Assembly: GCA_006508105.1 (NCBI GenBank)
Contig: QKPP01000250.1
Location: 1 to 34,345, forward strand
Origin: Myxococcales bacterium FL481
Lineage (GTDB): Bacteria; Myxococcota_A; Polyangia; Nannocystales; Nannocystaceae
Reading direction: 5' to 3'
DNA: 34,345 nucleotides
The notes beneath the pieces are model-generated. The model was not told where the DNA came from, made no database searches, and saw nothing but the letters and a program-made list of their open reading frames with translations. Shown here in pieces: positions 17,279-25,060 of this stretch (its first letter is position 1; every line of letters starts with the position of its first letter). The translations under genes were made by a program, and so were the position numbers.

Positions 17279-17416
17279 CGGCGCAGCGAAGCACGTTCAA
17301 GGCCCCAGGGGAACCGCCGCCCCAGGCGCGTGACCGATGGCTTTCCGAAATCCCACCGCGCGACTACCATGGCGTCCTCGTTGCGCTGGTCCCACGGCGC
17401 CGACGGCAGGAACCAC

Positions 17417-17947
17417 ATGGCCGAACTCGTCATGACGCGAACCAAGTGGAACGGCTGGATCAAGGCCATCTCGATCGTTGTCCCGGTGCTGGTGGCGGCC
17501 CTGTTCGCCGTCCGCATCGAAGGCTATGACCTAAGCTTTCTGCCGCCGATCTACGCCAGCGTGAATGCAGCGACCGCGGTGCTGCTAGTCGCCGGCCTCT
17601 TGGCGATCCAACGCGGGCACCACCGGCTTCACCAGCGCCTGATGCAGCTGTGCGTCGGGCTCTCAGCGAGTTTTCTCGTGATGTATGTGGCGTATCACAT
17701 GACCAGCGATCCGACGCCATTCGGCGGTCAGGGTGCAGCTCGGTACGCCTACTACGTGCTGTTGGTCTCGCACATTTTGCTGTCGATTGTGGTGCTGCCG
17801 TTCGTGCTCACCACCTATCTGCGCGCGAGCCTCGGCGATTTTCCGGCCCACCGAAAGATCGCCAAGCGAACGTTTCCGATCTGGCTTTATGTCACGGTCT
17901 CGGGGGTCATCGTGTACCTGATGATCTCGCCGTACTACGGGAGCTAG
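17417..17947 (+). CDS. DUF420 family membrane protein
   Basis: Small integral membrane protein of 176 residues with five predicted helices (about 15-33, 43-63, 77-95, 109-133, 154-171). Histidines sit at or near membrane edges (68, 69, 72, 94, 119, 145), in the GHHRLHQRLM, VAYHM, LLVSHI and AHRKIAKRTFPIWLYV motifs that define DUF420. Relatives such as CtaM/YozB take part in cytochrome oxidase maturation; that role is inferred here, since no oxidase gene is in the window. The ATG at 17417 was chosen because AGGA (17408-17411) precedes it by five bases. An in-frame ATG 16 codons upstream (17369) lacks a site and overlaps a possible -10 box, TACCAT (17365-17370). Confidence 0.85.
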   Translation: MAELVMTRTKWNGWIKAISIVVPVLVAALFAVRIEGYDLSFLPPIYASVNAATAVLLVAGLLAIQRGHHRLHQRLMQLCVGLSASFLVMYVAYHMTSDPTPFGGQGAARYAYYVLLVSHILLSIVVLPFVLTTYLRASLGDFPAHRKIAKRTFPIWLYVTVSGVIVYLMISPYYGS

Positions 17948-17998
17948 CAACACCTACGCGCTTGGGCCCAAGTCGCTTCGTCGGCCAAACCGAAACCC

Positions 17999-19390
17999 TC
18001 AGCCGGGCCGAAACGGCAACGCGAGCTGGGTCGGTGAGTCGTCGACGGCCGGCTCTTGTTTCCGGCTTGGCGTTCCCGTCCGACGGCGGTGACGCCCGGA
18101 CGCCCGCGGACCATCCCGACCCTGGCTTGGCTGCTCTCCCGCGGGGATGCTGCGTCGCTTGGGCTGCGTCGACGACACCAGGGGTTCCTCAGCCGTCGTC
18201 GCCGGACCGAACACGGTCCGCCCCGCGTATCGAGGTGACTGCGCCCGCTCTCGGGCCAGAAACGCCGCAAACGACAGCCCCTGACTCGCGCTCTCGAGCA
18301 TTCGGGCCTGACGATCGAGCGCACGCACGGCACTGAGGTGGTCTCGCTGGCCCAATCGTGCCCGATCGACGGCGCGCCGCAGCGTGGTGATCGTGCGATC
18401 GTAGACCGTCAGCGGGACCGGGAAGGGATGACCATCCTTGCCGCCCAGCGCCATGGAGTACCGAGCCGGGTCGCTGAACCGATGCGGCGCCCCGTGGATG
18501 ACGGTCGACACGTGCGCAAGCGCGGCGACGGTACGAGCGCCCACGCCCGGCAACGCCAAAAGCTCCGCAAAGTCTCGCGGCCCGCGTTCCTGAGCCGCGC
18601 GAAGCGTTGCTTCCAGCCGACGCAACACCACATCGGAGGGACGCACGTCGTGATGGTGAGGCAACACCAGGCTCGGCTGAGGCCGTTCGCGACGACGCCG
18701 CAGCGTCTCGAGGACCCGCGACACCGGCCCTCGCACGAGGTCCAGCTGAGCGTCGCGTGACCGGGCCGCTCGGCGATCTGTCAAGTTGAGGATCTCCGCC
18801 GCGGGTTCGCCGTCGATCGCGGCGTGGGGAGCCTCGATGAAGCTTCTCAACCCCTCGGACAGCCAATGATAACGACGCGCCCGCCGGCTCGCCCCGTTCA
18901 TGCCCTGCTGCACCACCGCCCACCGGCCATCCGCCGCCACCACCATGCCGTGCAGATACAGGTCGAAGCCGTCTTGCACCGCGGCGCTGTCGACTTTGGC
19001 GACCAGCCGACTTGTCCGCGCCCACGCCTCGCCGTCTTGTCCGGTGCGCTCGCCGACCGCCACCAGCTCGGCGGGGGTCTTGCGAGACTGCTTGCCCCGT
19101 CCACCGCAGACCCACAGACCCAGCTCGGATGCCACCGGCGCCAGTCCGCGTTTGAGCGCACCCACCACGCTCGTCGTGATCCCCGACGAGTGCCAATCCA
19201 TGCCCATCACCGCACCGAACGACTGGAACCAAAACGGATGAGCGAGCCGCCGAAGCACCTCGTCTCGCCCGTACTCGAGCACGATGGCTTCCACGACCAC
19301 GCGACCGAGCCGCTGCATGCGAATGCCCAACCAAGCCGGGACCCGCCCGCCGTGCAGGGGCAAATCCGCGGTTCCCGTCGCGCGACCCAC
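17999..19390 (-). CDS. DUF763 domain protein of unknown function
   Basis: Matches the DUF763 family: GTADLPLHGGRVPAWL at the start, then RLAHPFWFQSFG, DWHSSGITTSVVGALKRGL, VCGGRGKQSRKTP, KVDSAAVQDGFDLYLH, GRWAVVQQGMN, ARRYHWLSEG, PHAAI and SMALGGKDGHPFPVP. A helix-hairpin-helix motif (LLALPGVGARTVAALA) suggests contact with nucleic acid. The biochemical function of the family is not known to me. A tail of about 100 Arg/Pro/Ser-rich residues follows the conserved part. I chose the GTG at 19390 because family members begin just before GTADLPLH and because a TACACT box lies six bases upstream, giving a leaderless start. The alternative ATG at 19513 would overlap the DksA-like gene by 85 bases. 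The 463-residue product is typical once the tail is excluded. Confidence 0.85.
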   Translation of the reverse strand: MGRATGTADLPLHGGRVPAWLGIRMQRLGRVVVEAIVLEYGRDEVLRRLAHPFWFQSFGAVMGMDWHSSGITTSVVGALKRGLAPVASELGLWVCGGRGKQSRKTPAELVAVGERTGQDGEAWARTSRLVAKVDSAAVQDGFDLYLHGMVVAADGRWAVVQQGMNGASRRARRYHWLSEGLRSFIEAPHAAIDGEPAAEILNLTDRRAARSRDAQLDLVRGPVSRVLETLRRRRERPQPSLVLPHHHDVRPSDVVLRRLEATLRAAQERGPRDFAELLALPGVGARTVAALAHVSTVIHGAPHRFSDPARYSMALGGKDGHPFPVPLTVYDRTITTLRRAVDRARLGQRDHLSAVRALDRQARMLESASQGLSFAAFLARERAQSPRYAGRTVFGPATTAEEPLVSSTQPKRRSIPAGEQPSQGRDGPRASGRHRRRTGTPSRKQEPAVDDSPTQLALPFRPG

Positions 19391-19396
19391 CTCACG

Positions 19397-19402
19397 AGTG
19401 TA
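19397..19402 (-). promoter_or_regulatory. Candidate -10 box for leaderless DUF763 transcript
   Basis: Minus strand reads TACACT, six bases, then the GTG start. No Shine-Dalgarno sequence fits. It belongs to a set of similar TANNNT boxes in the window. Confidence 0.4.
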
Positions 19403-19428
19403 CGGCGAGACGCCCCGCAACGCCCGAC

Positions 19429-19815
19429 CTAGCGAAAATCCGCTCGATGCCGCCGCGGACCCCCGCTTTGCGGATGGTCGCCGGCCTGGCACTGGGTACA
19501 GCGCCGGGCCCAAGGCATCAGCTCCAAGCGTCGCAGCGGAATCTCCTCGTCACAAACCTCGCAGACCCCGAACGTGTCGGGCTGATTCGTGAGTCGGACC
19601 AACGCCCCCTCGATCGCGGCCAACCGCTGGGCCCGCTCGCGGTTGCGATTGGATGCGATCACCTGCTCCATCTCCGCCAGCGGGGCCGCGTCATCGTCCA
19701 CCTTCTCATGCGCTGTGGCAGCGCCGGGTTGGCGCAGCGCGACGTCTCCCCCCGCGACCAATCCCGCGCGCTCGCGCTCGAGGATCGCTCGAATCTGTCT
19801 CATGCGCTCACTCAT
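19429..19815 (-). CDS. DksA/TraR-family C4 zinc-finger protein
   Basis: A 128-residue protein with an N-terminal helical half and a C-terminal four-cysteine zinc finger (CEVC at 85-88 and CTQC at 106-109, joined by DEEIPLRRLELMPWARR), the standard DksA/TraR signature. Such proteins bind in the secondary channel of RNA polymerase and modify transcription, often with ppGpp. The coiled-coil tip motif DxxDxA of true DksA is not clearly present (DDDAAP is the nearest), so a TraR/YbiI-like or different regulatory role is possible. Start ATG 19815 was chosen over an in-frame ATG 21 codons upstream whose leader looks non-coding. It precedes the DUF763 gene by 38 bases on the same strand. Confidence 0.85.
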   Translation of the reverse strand: MSERMRQIRAILERERAGLVAGGDVALRQPGAATAHEKVDDDAAPLAEMEQVIASNRNRERAQRLAAIEGALVRLTNQPDTFGVCEVCDEEIPLRRLELMPWARRCTQCQAGDHPQSGGPRRHRADFR

Positions 19816-19950
19816 GTCTCGACGGGTGTAGCACGCGCCGGAGTTGTCGCCGGCACGCAGACGTCGAGCCCGGTACACGCCGCTCGGGCGAGCACGACAG
19901 CAACCGCTCGGCTGACGCCGCCCGCAGCCCGCCCTCGGTCGAAGCCCGAC

Positions 19951-20586
19951 TCAATCCCGCAGACGCCGGTCCAGACGCTTGCGTAGCCGCTTCGCCTGCG
20001 TCTCGGTCGCCAGCAAGATGTCCGCCAGCTCGCGCGCCAGCTCATCGTCGAGCGACGCAAGCCCGTCGCCACGCGCCAGGTCTCCCAAAGTCGGCGACGT
20101 GAACTTGCGTAGATCTCGGATCTGTCGCACCAAGTCCGGCACGCGCCGCCGATCTCGCGTACGCAACCCTTCTTCGTCGAGTAGCTTCTCCAATCGACGA
20201 GAGGTCCATCGCTCCTTTTCGGCGCGACGTATCACCGCCCGTTGGCGGCGGGTCGGCAGCATGGCGACCACACGCAGGTGAGCCATCCCGAGATGCTCGA
20301 ACTGTGGCTCTAGACCGAGCCGTTTGAGCATCGAATGCACATGATGATAGCGACACAGACTCGTGACTGAAAACCCCGTATCCAAGGTCCGGTGCACCTC
20401 GCGAAACCACAGCGAATCGTCGTAGTGTGCGAACGCTTGGTGCTGCGTCAGAGCGGCCAGAAGTTCCCCCACGCGATACGCCTCGGGAAGCGTGAGCTGC
20501 CGCCGCAGATTTGACAGCCGGCGCAGCTCCTTCAAAATCTGACCCGATTCCCGCGACTCATCAGTAGACGCAACCACGCCACGCAT
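19951..20586 (-). CDS. Hypothetical basic helical protein
   Basis: I do not recognise this 211-residue protein. It is predicted almost wholly helical and strongly charged. Segments such as YRVGELLAAL, WFREVHRTL, VTSLCRYHHVHSML and WTSRRLEKLLDEEGL resemble the helix-turn-helix-rich style of ParB/KorB-like or phage-type DNA-binding proteins, but no motif is diagnostic. The last 30 residues are Lys/Arg-rich. The coding frame has normal high-GC third positions, supporting a real gene. The ATG at 20586 overlaps a TAATAT box, and a GTG three codons later (20577) sits seven bases behind the box, so the true start may be that GTG in a leaderless transcript. It is divergent from the acyl-CoA ligase gene. 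Confidence 0.65.
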   Translation of the reverse strand: MRGVVASTDESRESGQILKELRRLSNLRRQLTLPEAYRVGELLAALTQHQAFAHYDDSLWFREVHRTLDTGFSVTSLCRYHHVHSMLKRLGLEPQFEHLGMAHLRVVAMLPTRRQRAVIRRAEKERWTSRRLEKLLDEEGLRTRDRRRVPDLVRQIRDLRKFTSPTLGDLARGDGLASLDDELARELADILLATETQAKRLRKRLDRRLRD

Positions 20587-20590
20587 ATTA
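20585..20590 (-). promoter_or_regulatory. Candidate -10 box (TAATAT) of hypothetical gene
   Basis: Minus strand TAATAT, seven bases, then GTG at 20577. The box overlaps the first possible ATG, which would then not be transcribed, favouring the GTG start. Confidence 0.4.
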
Positions 20591-20788
20591 GCCGCAGTGA
20601 CCAGTCGGAATCGTGGGGCGATCGCCAACCCAGCCGAAATGTTTCTGTCCGCTCGCATACGCCCCGGATCCGTTTCGTAGAAGACGCTTGTCTTGCGCCG
20701 CAAGGTCGTTCTCGGTCCCGCGCAACACCCGATCGCAACCTCGTGCCGGGCTGGATCGACCAGGGGCCCCGCCGTAGAACCACCGCCC

Positions 20789-22318
20789 ATGGACGCTTGC
20801 GTCGAGCAACTCTTCGCCCACCTGCACCCCGGCAACCACTGTCCGGCGCTCGTCGCCGCGAACGAATCGGCTTGCAGCTACGCCGAGCTCGACGACAGGA
20901 CACGTCGCATCGCCACCGGGTTTCACCGGCTGGGCGTCCAGGCCGGCGATCGTGTGGCCGCCTACCTAGCACCCGGCGAAGCGGTGGTGCAGACCCTCCT
21001 CGCTTGCCACCGCTTGGGCGCGGTCTTTGTTCCCATCAACCGTCGCTACCAAGACCGCGAGTTGGCCCACATCGTGCGCGACTGTCGGCCTGCCCTCGCT
21101 GTTTCGGATCCCGACGGTCTGTCGGCCCTCGGACGGGTCGTGTCCCCAACTCCGCGACTGGTCCAGGCCGGTTCCGCGACAGGGGGGACCCCCCACTTGG
21201 CCGAGTGGCCCACCCACCTTCCGTGGGAAGGACCATTACCGGACAACCACGACCCGGCATTGATGATCTACACGTCCGGCACGACCGGCGCGAGCAAAGG
21301 CGTCGTGCATTCGTTCTCGGGGCTGATCCAAAACATCGGCGCCCTGACCCGTTCCTGGGGATTTTCTGGCCAGGACCGGCTCTGTCTGATGCTTCCACTA
21401 TTTCATGTGCACGGCCTGTGTATCGGCATTCATGGCAGTTTGCTCACCGGCAACTCGGTGCTGTTGCACGAACGGTTCGAACCGAGCCAAGTGTTTCGCG
21501 ACTTCGCCGAGCGCGACGCGACCGTGTTCATGGGCGTGCCAACCATGTACGCCAGGCTAGTTGAGCGGGCGCAAACCGAGCCGACCGCGGCGGCGAAGCT
21601 GCAGCGAGCGCGGCTATTCACGGCTGGTAGCGCTCCCCTCTCGCCACGGCTGTTCGCCGAGTTCCAAGCGCTCACCGGACACGCCATACTCGAGCGCTAC
21701 GGGATGAGCGAGACCCTCATCACGCTCAGCAATCCGCTCGCCGGACCGCGGCGACCGGGCACGGTCGGTACAGAGGTCGAAGGATGTGAAGTGCGCATCG
21801 TTGATGATTCGGGCCGGGACGTGCCGCGCGGAGTGAGCGGTGAGCTCCTCGTACGCGGCCCGAGTCTCATGCTGGGCTACTGGGACCACAGCCGCGACCT
21901 GTTGGCGCCGGTCGACGACGACGGCTGGTTCGCGACGGGGGACGTGGCGCAGCAAGACTCCGGTGGATACGTACGCATCCTCGGACGTCGGACGACGGAC
22001 CTGATCAAGAGCGGTGGCTACCGCATCGCCGCCCGAGAGCTCGAGGAGGTCTTGCTCGAGCACCCCACCGTGGACGAAGTCGCCGTCATCGGAGTGCCCG
22101 ACGTCACTTGGGGAGAACGGATCGTGGCCGTCGTGGTCGCCGAGACCGCCGACGAGCCGAGCCTTTCCCGGGCCCTGCGCGAGCACTGCCGCGAACAGCT
22201 CGCGGACTACAAGTGCCCGCGCGGCTTCGTCGTCCGCCGCGCGCTGCCCCGCAACGCCCTAGGTAAACTGCAAAAGCACGAGCTCGTGGCGGAGCTCGCC
22301 GCGTACACCGCCGAGTAG
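20789..22318 (+). CDS. AMP-forming acyl-CoA synthetase, MatB (malonyl-CoA synthetase)-like
   Basis: ANL-superfamily ligase of 509 residues that activates a carboxylic acid with ATP and then forms a CoA thioester. The P-loop motif MIYTSGTTGASKG starts near residue 159, ILERYGMSET is the A5 motif, and GDVAQQDSGGYVRILGR with DLIKSGGYRIAARELEE gives the A7/A8 hinge. Lys493 in NALGKLQKHE is the adenylation lysine. The wording around PLFHVHGLCIGIHGSLLTGNS and SNPLAGPRRPGTVG is close to malonyl-CoA synthetase MatB and ACSF3, so malonate or methylmalonate is the likely substrate. Other short acids cannot be excluded, and no malonate transport gene is adjacent. The start ATG is preceded by TAGAAC eight bases upstream and by no Shine-Dalgarno sequence. 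Confidence 0.85.
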   Translation: MDACVEQLFAHLHPGNHCPALVAANESACSYAELDDRTRRIATGFHRLGVQAGDRVAAYLAPGEAVVQTLLACHRLGAVFVPINRRYQDRELAHIVRDCRPALAVSDPDGLSALGRVVSPTPRLVQAGSATGGTPHLAEWPTHLPWEGPLPDNHDPALMIYTSGTTGASKGVVHSFSGLIQNIGALTRSWGFSGQDRLCLMLPLFHVHGLCIGIHGSLLTGNSVLLHERFEPSQVFRDFAERDATVFMGVPTMYARLVERAQTEPTAAAKLQRARLFTAGSAPLSPRLFAEFQALTGHAILERYGMSETLITLSNPLAGPRRPGTVGTEVEGCEVRIVDDSGRDVPRGVSGELLVRGPSLMLGYWDHSRDLLAPVDDDGWFATGDVAQQDSGGYVRILGRRTTDLIKSGGYRIAARELEEVLLEHPTVDEVAVIGVPDVTWGERIVAVVVAETADEPSLSRALREHCREQLADYKCPRGFVVRRALPRNALGKLQKHELVAELAAYTAE

Positions 22319-22338
22319 CGTCAACGCGCGCTCACACG

Positions 22339-22355
22339 GCCCGCTCGCGGGCTTT
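22339..22355 (+). terminator. Weak hairpin terminator candidate after acyl-CoA synthetase
   Basis: GCCCG, loop CTCG, CGGGC, then TTT. The stem is five base pairs and the T-run short. It lies 20 bases after the stop codon. Confidence 0.3.
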
Positions 22356-22456
22356 GGCGGCGCGCCCGACCGCCGGCTGGGCCCCCGTGGGCGGCATCGG
22401 CCCGCGGGGCGCGGCGATCTCGGCCGGACACCTACAAATCCCGGCCGGGTAAACGA

Positions 22457-22462
22457 TACTGT
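22457..22462 (+). promoter_or_regulatory. Candidate -10 box of LuxR-type regulator gene
   Basis: TACTGT lies five bases before the GTG start at 22468 (an overlapping reading is GATACT with seven bases). No Shine-Dalgarno sequence precedes the start. Confidence 0.35.
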
Positions 22463-22467
22463 GACTC

Positions 22468-23109
22468 GTGGACGCGGCGCCCATTTCATTCCTCGTGCTC
22501 GAGGACAACGAGGGCGACTTCATGCTGCTCGAACGCACCTTGCGTGCGGCTTGTGGACGGCTTGTGCCTGGCGCACACGTCGAGATCACACACGTGGAGA
22601 CGCTCGCAGAAGCGATGACGGCGGTGCAGACCCAGGCCTTCGACTGCGCCTTCGTCGACCTAATTCTCAGCGACAACAGCGGCTTGGACGGCCTGATGCG
22701 ACTCCATCGCGAAGCCGCTGCGATCCCCATCGTTGTGCTCTCCGGGCTCAACGACGCCGTCGTTGCTGTGCGAGCGATCAAAGAAGGGGCCAAAGACTAC
22801 CTCGTCAAGGGTCGCTACTCGACATCGACCCTGGTCGATACCCTCACCGATGCCGCCCCGCACTTGCTCACCGACGGGGATCACGAAGTCATTGAGGTCA
22901 CGGCCCAGCTGCCCGAGCGCATCGCGTCACAGCTGTCCCCGAGAGAAAACGACGTGCTCCGCGAGCTACTCCGAGGTTCGAGCATCGCCGAAATCGGGAA
23001 CACGCTGGGCCTCAGCCCGCACACCGTGCGCAACCACTTTCGATCGATTTACGCCAAGCTCGGGGTGAACTCCCAGACCAAGCTGCTGCTGCTCCTCCGC
23101 GCGGCCTGA
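22468..23109 (+). CDS. Response regulator with receiver and LuxR-type DNA-binding domains
   Basis: A 213-residue two-domain regulator. The receiver (about 6-130) has the acidic pair in LEDNEGD (Glu12, Asp13), the phospho-acceptor Asp64 (AFVDLILSD), Ser92 and Lys114 (YLVKG), all intact. The C-terminal GerE/LuxR helix-turn-helix (about 155-213) has LSPRENDVLRELLRG and GLSPHTVRNHFRSIYAKLGV. It should be a phosphorylation-controlled transcription factor. No partner histidine kinase is nearby, so it is an orphan regulator with unknown targets. The start is GTG at 22468, placing the receiver at the normal distance from the N-terminus. Confidence 0.92.
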   Translation: MDAAPISFLVLEDNEGDFMLLERTLRAACGRLVPGAHVEITHVETLAEAMTAVQTQAFDCAFVDLILSDNSGLDGLMRLHREAAAIPIVVLSGLNDAVVAVRAIKEGAKDYLVKGRYSTSTLVDTLTDAAPHLLTDGDHEVIEVTAQLPERIASQLSPRENDVLRELLRGSSIAEIGNTLGLSPHTVRNHFRSIYAKLGVNSQTKLLLLLRAA

Positions 23110-23467
23110 GCTTGGCAGCGCACGCGAGCCGTCCAAGACCTCGGTTCGAAAGCCAAGCGGAGAGCGAGTCGCCGCCGGGGTGCCGGGTACCCGCCGACGC
23201 CGTGACGCGCCGTGGCGCGACCGGGGTCGGAGCGCCGGCGTGAGACACGGGTCCAGTCAACTACGATCACGGGCCCGGGGACTCGCCGAGTTCCGAACGT
23301 GAGGCTGGACCAGCGCCTCGAGCGACGCCCACGCTGTCGCCGCGGGCCGCCGGGTCTCGCCCGCGTGAGCCCGAGATTGAGCTGCGAGCTAGCGGCGTCA
23401 GCTCACCTAGCCACATTTAGCGCCGCTCACATCCGCCGCAAGCGGAGATCTGCTAGCGTACCCGGCC
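23110..23467. other. Intergenic stretch without a gene
   Basis: 358 bases between the LuxR-type regulator and the cysteine-rich lipoprotein. Short frames here have shadow-like Arg/Pro/Ala composition. A GGTTCGAA string at 23143-23150 recalls a tRNA T-loop but has no matching stems. A possible promoter for the downstream gene is at its right end. Nothing else is supported. Confidence 0.5.
23454..23459 (+). promoter_or_regulatory. Candidate -10 box of cysteine-rich lipoprotein gene
   Basis: TAGCGT, eight bases, then GTG at 23468, without a Shine-Dalgarno sequence. Confidence 0.38.
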
Positions 23468-23941
23468 GTGCGACTCCGCTTCTTCCCGCTGGCTCCTGCG
23501 CTTTGCCTTACCGGCCTGTGCTGCGGACGCAGCCCCATGGTGACCGACAACGTCGGCACCGACGAGACCGGCGGCCTCACCGGGGTCGCCGACACCTCCG
23601 TCACGGGAGAGGACCCGGAGGCCACGCTCACCGCGAACTCGAATAGCGGGGGCGACACCTCGGCGCCGGGTCTGAGTTGCCGCGAGATCCTCGAGTGCGT
23701 GGTGGGTTGCCTGGCCGAAGGCGACGCCACCGGGTGCGTCGCCGGTTGCAGTGCCGAAGCCGAGCCGGACGAGGGGGCCACCGCCACGAGCCTGGTCGCG
23801 TGCGTCGTCCGAGAATGCGTCGCGTCTGGGGTGTGCGGGCTCGCGCAGCTCGACAGCCCCGAATGCCTGGCGTGCATCGGGTGGGGCCTCGCCGTGCCGA
23901 GACCACCCGGCTGTGAGGCGGAGGCGGCAGCCTGCCGCTAG
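23468..23941 (+). CDS. Cysteine-rich putative lipoprotein, function unknown
   Basis: A 157-residue protein with a short basic start, a hydrophobic stretch and Cys18/Cys19 after LTGL. This resembles a lipoprotein signal, but the bases of a canonical lipobox (Gly or Ala before Cys) are not met. A Thr/Gly/Asp-rich spacer (about 22-66) is followed by a compact domain with 12 cysteines (SCREILECVVGC, GCVAGC, ECVASGVC, ECLACIGWG and others), an even number that suggests six disulfides. Such small Cys-rich surface proteins are common in Myxococcota, usually with no known function. It starts with GTG. No partner gene is evident on its strand. Confidence 0.7.
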   Translation: MRLRFFPLAPALCLTGLCCGRSPMVTDNVGTDETGGLTGVADTSVTGEDPEATLTANSNSGGDTSAPGLSCREILECVVGCLAEGDATGCVAGCSAEAEPDEGATATSLVACVVRECVASGVCGLAQLDSPECLACIGWGLAVPRPPGCEAEAAACR

Positions 23942-23991
23942 ACCGTCAGCCCGTCGGCGAACCGTGAGAGGGGCTCAACACCTCGTGTGAG

Positions 23992-24093
23992 CCGAGGATT
24001 TGGCTCCTGGTTCCGTGTGCGCTCGAGCCGACTCCTCACTGGCCGCGGATCTGGGTCCTGCTTCGGCGTGCCTCCGAGCCGGCTCCCCAAACC
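23992..24093. repeat. Imperfect 51-base tandem duplication
   Basis: Two adjacent units (starting at 23992 and 24043) share 36 of the first 48 positions by hand alignment. Both contain the order GGAT-TGG-TCCTG-TTC-GTGC-CGAGCCG-CTCC. They lie between the lipoprotein stop and the shared hairpin terminator. The period is a multiple of three, but the short frame across it has no start with support. Confidence 0.65.
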
Positions 24094-24097
24094 AACG

Positions 24098-24131
24098 AAA
24101 AAAGCCGCGGTCCGGTTGGGCCGCGGCTTTT
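24098..24131 (-). terminator. Rho-independent terminator of the TonB receptor-lipoprotein unit
   Basis: Perfect 11-base inverted repeat: AAAAGCCGCGG at 24100-24110 and CCGCGGCTTTT at 24121-24131, with a 10-base loop. On the minus strand the stem ends in six T residues (24103 down to 24098), a classic terminator 29 bases after the stop of the 24160 gene. On the plus strand it ends in four T residues, so it may also stop transcripts from the cysteine-rich lipoprotein gene. Confidence 0.88.
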
Positions 24132-24159
24132 CTGCCGTCGTTGGGCTACGCCCGAGTGG

Positions 24160-25029
24160 CTACTCGTAGGAAGGCATGGCCTTCGCGAGCGTACAGGTCC
24201 CGGCGTCTGTGTCGCATTTGACGTCGAAGCTAGGATTGATCCCGCTAGCCGGGTCTTCGCATTCCTCGTCCGTCTCGCACCCGACCACTGGGTACAGCCC
24301 GACCGCGTCGTAGGTAGCCACGCAGTCGTTGATGGTCACCTTCATCTTGGCCTCGAACTGAGTACCCTGGGCATCCGGTGTGGCGTAGATGGTCATGTCA
24401 GACCATTCCACTTCCATCTGGATCGGCTCTTGACCCGGGAACGGCGGCTCGCCGGTGTCGTCGTCGTCGTCATCGTCATCGTCATCACCGCCACCGGTCT
24501 CACCAGTTCCACTGTCCTCACCGGTGCCAGTCGAGTCATCATCGTCCCCGCGGAACAGCTCTTCCCAGTCGACCCCCGCCGATGCAACGCCGCGTTCTTC
24601 CTCGGCCGGCACTTCGGGGAGATCGATGACGGCGTTGCTTTGGACGTCCACCGGACAAAAGCCATCGTTGGGCTTGGAGTTGACGAACTCAGCTCGAGAC
24701 CAACGCTGTTCGTTCGGATCGACGATGCCCCAATCGGCGGCGATGGTCTGGAACTCGTTCATCTTGTAGGTCGTGATGACCAAGTTGCCCTGAGACCAAT
24801 CCGCCGTGCTCTCGTCGAGCTTGTCTGCGTAGGTGTCGAGGTGAGCGGTCTCGCCGACGAGCGTGGCACACTCGCCCTCCGGATCGTTGGTATCAGCCAG
24901 TTCAAGAGAGACCGCGTAGTCCCCGTAGGCCGAGGTGCAATACATCTCTGGCGAGCCGCAAGCCATTGTGGCGGCACTCACTCCCGCTACGAGACTTGCT
25001 CCGACAATCAGTATTCGTGAAGCGTTCAT
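24160..25029 (-). CDS. Putative acidic envelope lipoprotein partnered with TonB receptor
   Basis: A 289-residue exported protein of unrecognised family. A signal sequence (MNASRILIVGASLVAGVSAATMA) precedes a cysteine at about residue 24. The lipobox is imperfect, so lipoprotein or simple periplasmic/exported protein are both possible. The mature part starts CGSPEMYCTSAYGDYAVSLELA, has about eight more cysteines, and contains a linker with Asp/Gly/Thr/Ser and a run of ten aspartates. A Cys-rich C-terminal part follows (VVGCETDEECEDP, VKCDTDAGTC). The ATG at 25029 was chosen for the signal peptide and a GAGGA site eight to nine bases upstream. It lies 31 bases after the TonB receptor stop and ends at a strong terminator, so the two form one unit. 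A role in binding the receptor's substrate is inference. Confidence 0.75.
   Translation of the reverse strand: MNASRILIVGASLVAGVSAATMACGSPEMYCTSAYGDYAVSLELADTNDPEGECATLVGETAHLDTYADKLDESTADWSQGNLVITTYKMNEFQTIAADWGIVDPNEQRWSRAEFVNSKPNDGFCPVDVQSNAVIDLPEVPAEEERGVASAGVDWEELFRGDDDDSTGTGEDSGTGETGGGDDDDDDDDDDTGEPPFPGQEPIQMEVEWSDMTIYATPDAQGTQFEAKMKVTINDCVATYDAVGLYPVVGCETDEECEDPASGINPSFDVKCDTDAGTCTLAKAMPSYE
24457..24486 (-). repeat. GAC/GAT trinucleotide tract encoding ten aspartates
   Basis: Ten consecutive GAC or GAT codons in the linker of the lipoprotein gene. It is a short-tandem tract prone to length change in whole codons. Confidence 0.8.
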
Positions 25030-25060
25030 ATCGTATTTCCTCGTATTGCTGAAGTGCTGA

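Noticed and set aside
17961..17972. 12-base palindrome CTTGGGCCCAAG between the DUF420 and DUF763 genes as a terminator
   Set aside because: A perfect palindrome without a loop cannot form an ordinary terminator hairpin, and no T-run follows. It was left unassigned.
23136..23156. tRNA-like GGTTCGAA string
   Set aside because: No five-base T-stem, acceptor stem or anticodon arm can be drawn around it on either strand.
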